A stretch of 46,208 nucleotides of DNA from positions 1 to 46,208 of the forward strand of contig CAJJAX010000005.1 of assembly GCA_905182155.1 (NCBI GenBank). The letters run 5' to 3'. The stretch is from an uncultured Pseudomonadales bacterium (GTDB lineage Bacteria > Pseudomonadota > Gammaproteobacteria > Pseudomonadales > Azotimanducaceae). Under the pieces are notes generated by a model, which saw only the letters and a program-made list of their open reading frames with translations, ran no database searches and was not told where the DNA came from. This document shows positions 40,637 to 46,208 of the stretch, one piece after another (position 1 is the first letter of the stretch; each line of letters begins with the position of its first letter). The position numbers and the translations under genes are program-made.

Positions 40637-43004
40637 TTAATTCATTGCGTTCATCGAAACCGTGAACTCAATCCCCATCAGACGGGGTAGCGTCGTTCCA
40701 GCAGATTGCCGAAAGTGCTCAGACTCGCCTTCTCTCAGGATCTGCAAGACACCAACGTCATCTAAAACATTGTTTACAAATCCAGAAAGAATCATTTTCC
40801 CATCAGCTGAGGTCCAGCTAGCTCTCATGTCGAGTCGGCCATAACTGGCCGCCTTGTCGTTGTCGTTTTGGAAGGGCGAGTAATAAACTTCGCTAATCCA
40901 GCTATAGCTACTCGTAAACATCAAGGTTGAACCGGAAGGCAAAGGCGTTACATGACTAACCCAGCCATTGAACTTCGACTCAGGCACTTGCAGAAGTTGA
41001 TTACCGTTGATGTTGTTCGCAGACTGCACAGCACCGAAGAGCGAAGCAGGCGCATTAGAGCGAACCGGGTCCAGCATAACGAGATCCTCGGTGTACTTGT
41101 TCGGCGTAAAGCTAAAGTTCCCGCCTAACGTCAATCGATCGGTCGCAAGCCACGTCAACTCTGCCTCGATCCCTTTGATTTCAGCACCCGGGGCAGCCAG
41201 GGTTGAAGTCGAGGTACCAAAGATTGAGCTAACCTCGGTTGCCACCGTGTGGATATTTTCATAGTCGTAAATGTAGAACGATCCGTTCAACTGTAATGAA
41301 TTATCGAGCCACTGCGTCTTGTAACCGAACTCGTAGGCGATCAACGCTTCAGGCTCATAGCTTGGTGTGTTGCTGAAAAACACTAGGTTGTAACCACCCG
41401 CTCTGTGCCCGGAGGTGACTGACCCGTAAACCATTGCATTATCATTAATGTCGTAGTCCAAGTTAACCCGGAAGGTCGTTTTGGTGTCTGTTCGCTCAAA
41501 TGGGCGATAGATGCTTAAGGCGAACGGGGTGCCGCCATTAACGGCCAATCGGGTTGGCGTGGGCTGCCCATACTCATCGAATATCACACCGAAAGGATTT
41601 GCCTCTGAAACCAGACTGGCATCAGACTCAAACCCGCCATTCGCCATATTCATGACCGCGAGGCTGCCGAAAATATTAGGGATAAAACTATCACCCCCTG
41701 TTTCAGAATAGCGCCAGAGATTTTCTTCTGCTATGAGCTCATCAGACGCATATCTGAGGCCCACTGTTAACGCAAACTTCTCGTTAAGCTGCCAAACGCC
41801 CTGCGAATAAGCTGCAAAGGCTTTTCTCTTAGTTTGGGTATGGTAGAGCAGGTCACTGCCTAAAGAGTTTGGCCCCCACTGGACATCCAGATCTGGATCT
41901 GTGCCGGTATCGCCAAGCCATGGTGACAACTGAATATTGTAGGCATCTGGATCTTCCACTCCGTCATTGCGATTACAACCGAAAGCCGTGCTACCTGCAC
42001 AGGAATCTCTTGCACCATGAAGCGTGGTCATCGGACCTGGTCCGAAAATTGCGGTACTGAAGAGGTACGGATCAATAAACCTGCGTTCGCCAACTGAACT
42101 GTAAAAATCACCACGCTGATCAATCGTTGCGTCATAGAAGTAGATACCGGAGGTCAGACTGAAATCTTCCGAGAAATCAACCACCCCAACCAATTCGTGA
42201 GATTGGTAAGCCGCTTCATGGTTAACATAGAACTGCCGATCGTGAAACTTACTGGCGGTGTTGTCGTCGTCCGTCGTTCGACGATACATCAGCTCGTTTA
42301 AGCCATAGATGTACTTCAGCTCGATATCGTCGGTCAACTGGTATGTCAAATTCAACTGGGTCGTCTCCGCCTCAAACTCTTCCCGCTGAAGTCCATTAGA
42401 TGCCGCGCAGAGGTCACCTCCGTTGATTTCACCGGAGAACACGCAAGCGTTGTAAGCGTCCATAGATTCTTGACTACTATAGTTGAAACCATCCAGCGAG
42501 GCTGCCGCATTTTGAAATCCGTCAAAATCAGCAAAATCGATCCCGGCACGATTATTCTGAGCCTGAACCTGCGCGCCAGTGGTCGGATCCGTAAAGACAT
42601 AAACCGGCGCATTGGGCACTAAAAAGTCATTCGCTAAGGGTGATGTCTGGGCCGGATCGATCGCTCGATATCCAGGCACAAGGGCATGAAAATTTCTTTC
42701 AGGCTTACCTTCCTCGTTGAGGACGACCAGGCCACCGCCATTGGCGCCACCAAACGGGCGATCAACTCGCATACCGTTATGGCGAATATTAAGCGACAAC
42801 TTATCACTTGGATCCCACTGAATCTGACCGTTAAAATTCTTTGTGCCGAGGCCGTCAAGGTCTTGGCCATCACCAATCTCTTGAACCACACCATCACGAT
42901 TTCTAAGCGAGAAATTCACTCGAGCCGATAAGGTTTCAGAAAGCGGCCCATTCAACATACCGTAGGACTCGGTTTGACCCATATTGCCCATGATTGTTTT
43001 GTCG
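40637..43004 (-). CDS. TonB-dependent receptor 2, 5' truncated at the betB join
   Basis: This is the barrel and last part of the plug of a receptor closely related to receptor 1. Long stretches are nearly the same in both, for example [32 protein letters not shown] and [20 protein letters not shown], and both end in [12 protein letters not shown]. By alignment with receptor 1 about 175 N-terminal residues (signal peptide, TonB box, most of the plug) are missing. The frame runs straight into betB. No frameshift occurs in the 788 codons present. Without a signal peptide and plug the product as written could not reach or work in the outer membrane. Confidence 0.9.
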
Positions 43005-43861
43005 GAACATACCTGTCCAGTTGTATAGAAATTCCCCAAGATGGCACCACCCACTGCATTTTCGATGTCTGCATCTTCAAAGACAATCATCGGGGACTTG
43101 CCGCCCAATTCCATCGTCACATGTTTAATACCTGCAGCCGCTGCCGCATAAACCTTTTTGCCAGTCGGCACAGAGCCTGTCAGCGAAACCTTGTCGACAC
43201 GATCATCGGTGACCAATGCAGCACCGACATCGCCCATACCTTGGATGACATTATAGATACCTGCAGGCAGACCTGCTTCGACCAAAATTTCTGCAACCTT
43301 CAGTGCACAAAGCGGTGTGGTTTCAGAAGGTTTGAACACCATAGAGTTGCCACAGGCCAATGCGGGCGCACCTTTCCAGCAGGCAATCTGTGTTGGATAA
43401 TTCCAGGCACCGATACCCACACAAACACCCAAAGCTTCACGGCGCGTGTAAACCCAGTCTTCGCCCAACTGGATGTGCTCGCCGGTGAGTGTCGCTGCCA
43501 TACCACCAAAGTATTCAAGCGCATCTGCGCCAGAAGTGGCATCAACCGCTATTGTTTCTTGATACGGCTTACCCGTGTCAAACGTCTCAAGAACGCTCAG
43601 GTCATGATTGCGTTCGCGCATGATGTCCGCTGCGCGACGCAGAATACGACCGCGTTCTGTTCCCGACATTTTAGCCCACGACGCTTGAGCCGCCTTTGCC
43701 GCATCCAACGCTTGCGCAATGATTGCAGGGGTCGCGGAATAAACGGTTGCGATCTTTTCACCCGTTGCAGGATAGATCACGTCGATTGGGGTACCAGCTG
43801 TATCCTCGACATATTGACCATTAATGAAGTGGCTGGCTGTTGGATGGGTTGGGTAGCTCAT
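43005..43861 (-). CDS. betB: Betaine-aldehyde dehydrogenase, first 286 codons only
   Basis: BetB oxidises betaine aldehyde to the osmoprotectant glycine betaine with NAD. From ATG 43861 ([19 protein letters not shown]) the sequence has [20 protein letters not shown] (active-site asparagine), [26 protein letters not shown] (NAD loop), [17 protein letters not shown] (general-base glutamate) and NFYTTGQVC, with the catalytic cysteine at residue 285. It then stops resembling the family and becomes a TonB receptor. About 200 residues are missing. The sequence resembles alphaproteobacterial (Rhodobacterales) BetB. It lies downstream of betI and betC, an operon order known in that group. Confidence 0.92.
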
Positions 43862-43915
43862 GGTATGGCTCGCCTCCGGCGCAAGAAAGTAGGGTAAGGG
43901 ATGTAGGCTGCAGCG

Positions 43916-45448
43916 CTATTCCCCGCGTGGATATCGGGCGTCGTCTTCGACGTTGTTTAAGTCCATGTGGTTGCGCATGTAGCGCTCAGATGCTTTTTGC
44001 AGCGGCTGGTAATCCCAAGGGTAATAGCCGCCTTCGCGCAGCGCTTCGTAAACAACCCAGCGACGGGCTTGGCTCTACGCGGACATCTCAGCATCGAACT
44101 TGTCCAAGTCCCAGCGGACTTGGGATTGGTCGCCCTAAGCCTGCGTTAAGGTTCCTTTGCATGTTCTGCTTAGACCTCTGCAAGGTTGGTCACAGCTCAT
44201 GCGGGTCTCCATCCAGATCAAACAACTGATCAGCGATCCAGACTTGCAGCGGTTGTATTTCCACCACCCCGAGCACAGGCTGACAAGCGGGGCATAGGAC
44301 GCCTCTGCCGCATATTCCATCGCCACCGCTTGACCGCGTGCCCCGCCCGCAGCCAAAGGCACCAGGCTTTCACCATGTGTCCAGGGCATAACCTCAGCCA
44401 TGCTGATCCCCGCCAAATCGCACAGCGTCGGGCAGACATCGATGGTAGACACCGGCGCGGTGACAACGCCCGGGGCCATCTCAGGCGCCGCGATCATCAA
44501 AGGCACCCGTGCAGCGCCCTCAAAGAACGACATTTTAAACCACAGGCCACGTTCCCCCAGCATATCGCCATGATCTGATACAAATAGGATCGTCGCCTCT
44601 TGTCTGGTCGTCTCAAGGACGTCCAGAACCTCACCGATCTTATCATCAAGATAGCTGATATTGGCAAAATACGCCCGACGCGAGCGCTTTGATCTGCGTC
44701 CTCGGAGATCTCGTAAGACCGCCAGTCATTCGCGTCGAAAATCCGCTTTGAGTGGGTGCATCTTGATCTGCGTAAGGAATGGACGGCACCGTGCGGCAGC
44801 AGGTGATCACAATCCTCATACAGATCCCAGTATTTTTTGCGGGCCACGTAGGGATCATGCGGATGGGTAAAGCTGACCGTCAGGCACCACGGGCGCGCAT
44901 CCTCTGCCGCGCGCCTAGATCATAAACCTTGCGCGTCGCATGATAGGCGACCTTCGTCATCGTATTCCAGCTGGTTGGAAATTTCAGCAACACCAGAACC
45001 CGTGACCGCTGCCCATGTTGTGATACCACCAATCAATTCGTTCGCCAGGTTTGCGATAATCAGGCGTCCAGCCAAAATCAGCTGGATAAATATCTGTTGT
45101 TAAGCGTTCTTCAAACCCATGCATTTGGTCAGGGCCAACAAAGTGCATCTTGCCAGACAGGCAGGTTTGATAGCCTGCACGGCGTAGGTGGTGTGCATAG
45201 GTAGGAATGGACGATATGAATTCAGCTGCATTATCATAAACGCCAGTGTCAGAGGGCAGTTGCCCAGACATGAACGCAGCACGCCCCGGAGCACACAAAG
45301 GTGACGCCGTGTATGCGTTTTTAAAACGGGTTGACCGCGCTGCCAGCTTTTTCAGATTTGGAGCATGTAACCATTCAGCCGGTCCATCGGGGAACAGCGT
45401 GCCGTTCAATTGATCGACCATAAAAATCAGTATATTCGGCTTGCTCAT
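43916..45448 (-). CDS. betC: Choline-sulfatase, frameshifted
   Basis: BetC hydrolyses choline-O-sulfate to choline, feeding glycine-betaine synthesis. The start ATG 45448 gives MSKPNILIFMVDQLNGT, with metal-binding aspartate, and SPLCAPGRAAFMSGQ, where the cysteine of CAPGR is the residue converted to formylglycine. Later pieces (44497-44847, 44135-44563) hold the middle, including a second metal site region, VCPTLCDLAGI. The C-terminus is traceable as RRWVVYEALREGG, YYPWDYQPLQKASERYMRNH and ARYPRGE with stop at 43916-43918. Frameshifts or stops lie near 44090, 44130, 44550 and 44850-44990. ATG and the betI stop overlap as ATGA. Confidence 0.88.
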
Positions 45449-46020
45449 TGGTCACTCTCGATCAGAGTTTGAAGGGTTTGCAGCGCGGCATCACATGCAT
45501 CTTTGGGGTCGCAGGCACTGGACAAAGCCGCCCGTAGATAGAGCCCATCAATTAATGCAGCCAAAGTATGCGCATCCCGTTCTGGATGTTTGGAAATGGG
45601 GCGCAAAGCATGGGTAAGATTCGAGTGCAGGCGGCGCTGGTACAGCTTTAACAACCGTTTGGTTTCTACGCTGCTTTGGGATTGGGCGTACAACGTCATC
45701 CACGCACTGATCGTTGCAGGCGCGAAACAAGACGGTGCGAAACTGGATTGGACAATCGCACATGCACGCGCGAAAGGCGTGGTTGCTTGACCTAAGGCTT
45801 GCAAAACCTCTGTTCCAAACTCGCGCAAGATGTGGCGCATCGCAGCTAAGAAAATCTGATCCTTGCCGCCAAAATAGTGGTGCGCAAGCGCGGTCGACAT
45901 CCCTGCCCGTTTAGCAATTTGCTCAACGGTCACTCCCAAGTTCCCAGCAGCGCCGATTTCAGCGATCGTCGCCTGCACCAACGCAGAACGTCGGATCGGT
46001 TCCATTCCAACTTTTGGCAT
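45445..46020 (-). CDS. betI: TetR-family repressor BetI
   Basis: BetI represses the glycine-betaine synthesis operon and is relieved by choline. The 191-residue protein has the TetR helix-turn-helix (GVTVEQIAKRAGMSTALAHH, YFGGKDQIFLAAMRHILREF). The C-terminal ligand domain includes FAPATISAWMTLYAQSQSS, close to the family pattern. The start ATG 46020 follows AAGGGA. The stop overlaps the betC start (ATGA), so the two are coupled. It is intact and resembles the alphaproteobacterial form. Confidence 0.9.
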   Translation of the reverse strand: MPKVGMEPIRRSALVQATIAEIGAAGNLGVTVEQIAKRAGMSTALAHHYFGGKDQIFLAAMRHILREFGTEVLQALGQATTPFARACAIVQSSFAPSCFAPATISAWMTLYAQSQSSVETKRLLKLYQRRLHSNLTHALRPISKHPERDAHTLAALIDGLYLRAALSSACDPKDACDAALQTLQTLIESDQ

Positions 46021-46064
46021 TCAAAATCCCTTAATATATTAGATGGGATCGTAATCAGCGTTTA

Positions 46065-46078
46065 ATTGACTAGTCAAT
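46065..46078. promoter_or_regulatory. Palindrome, possible BetI operator
   Basis: ATTGACTAGTCAAT is a perfect 14-bp palindrome about 45 bp upstream of the betI start, within a longer AT-rich TTAATTGACTAGTCAATCAA. TetR repressors usually bind such palindromes next to their own promoter, so I infer autoregulation of betI-betC-betB. No other palindrome of this quality is near. Confidence 0.6.
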
Positions 46079-46089
46079 CAATAAAAAAC

Positions 46090-46208
46090 TTACACCTTTG
46101 TCTCATGCACAACAGGGGTCACAGGACTGCGCTCCATCACTGCTTCGCGCCATGTGATGAAAGTGACAGATGCCAGAATTACAACGCCACCAAATACCAC
46201 CCAAACAT
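46090..46208 (-). CDS. C-terminus of a probable EamA/DMT-family transporter
   Basis: A minus-strand frame enters from the window edge and ends at TAA 46090-46092. The last 38 residues contain one hydrophobic segment (VWVVFGGVVILASVTF) followed by ITWREAVMERSP and a short polar tail. A last membrane helix with a G-G-x-x-I pattern followed by a short arginine/glutamate motif is common at the end of EamA drug/metabolite transporters in Rhodobacterales. With so few residues this remains a tentative call. It is not cotranscribed obviously with betI, since the palindrome lies between. Confidence 0.4.
   Translation of the reverse strand, partial: VWVVFGGVVILASVTFITWREAVMERSPVTPVVHETKV

Noticed and set aside
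37391..43004. Siderophore receptors under Fur control because fur is in the window
   Set aside because: fur is 4 kb away with its usual neighbours, no Fur box was found before receptor 1, and the plug type does not point to siderophores.
40637..43861. A new fusion protein of an aldehyde dehydrogenase and a TonB receptor
   Set aside because: Both halves are truncated, the product would be cytosolic with half a dehydrogenase and a barrel without signal peptide, and the join coincides with a change of apparent organism. An in-frame join has a one in three chance.
42974..43897. Long plus-strand open frame (307 codons) opposite betB
   Set aside because: It is a shadow of betB; the minus-strand frame carries all the conserved dehydrogenase motifs.

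Overview
The window is mostly a run of conserved housekeeping genes from a gammaproteobacterium, probably marine. It ends in about 3.2 kb that looks like it comes from a different organism, a Rhodobacterales-type alphaproteobacterium. Gene order places the main part in Gammaproteobacteria: gluQ-pcnB; metY-rimP-nusA-infB-rbfA-truB-rpsO-pnp; secG-tpiA-glmM-folP-ftsH-rlmE/yhbY; greA-carB-carA-dapB-dnaJ-dnaK-grpE-hrcA; recN/fur/bamE/rnfH/ratA/smpB. I cannot place it more finely from sequence alone.

Layout. 1-2111: 3' end of gluQ, an unidentified spacer with a terminator, and pcnB. 2123-4106: acs. 4156-12862 (minus): the pnp to rimP operon, with the initiator tRNA upstream and two intrinsic terminators between the tRNA and rimP. 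13176-18682 (minus): tRNA-Leu, secG, tpiA, glmM, folP, ftsH. 18997-20585: rlmE and yhbY (divergent), a 16-bp tandem repeat, greA. 20588-25968 (minus): carB, carA, a terminator, dapB. 26011-30960 (minus): dnaJ, dnaK, grpE behind a clear sigma-32 promoter, then hrcA. 31076-36651: recN, fur, bamE, rnfH, ratA, a sodium-dependent transporter, smpB and a glycine-zipper lipoprotein. 36957-37163: a cold-shock gene. 37391-43004: two closely related TonB-dependent receptors in tandem, each followed by almost the same terminator. 43005-46208: the 5' part of betB, then betC and betI, with a perfect palindrome upstream that may be the BetI operator, and the end of a probable EamA-type transporter.

Two facts dominate interpretation. 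First, many essential genes (pnp, nusA, rimP, ftsH, carA, carB, dnaK, acs, rlmE) are broken by frameshifts while their coding content is otherwise well conserved. Frameshifts cluster in some stretches (about 11.3-12.9 kb is worst) and are absent in others (6.5-10.9 kb, 29-36.6 kb). This fits sequencing or consensus error rather than gene decay. Second, one 1074-codon open frame joins the first 286 codons of betaine-aldehyde dehydrogenase to a TonB receptor that lacks its signal peptide and plug. The join falls directly after the dehydrogenase catalytic cysteine and coincides with a change of apparent organism. I read it as a chimeric assembly join, not a new fusion protein.

I found no convincing undescribed system. 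The items most worth checking are the join at about 43.0 kb, the tandem receptor pair, the altered DnaK segment, the short internal deletion in FolP, and the terminator pair between the initiator tRNA and rimP.
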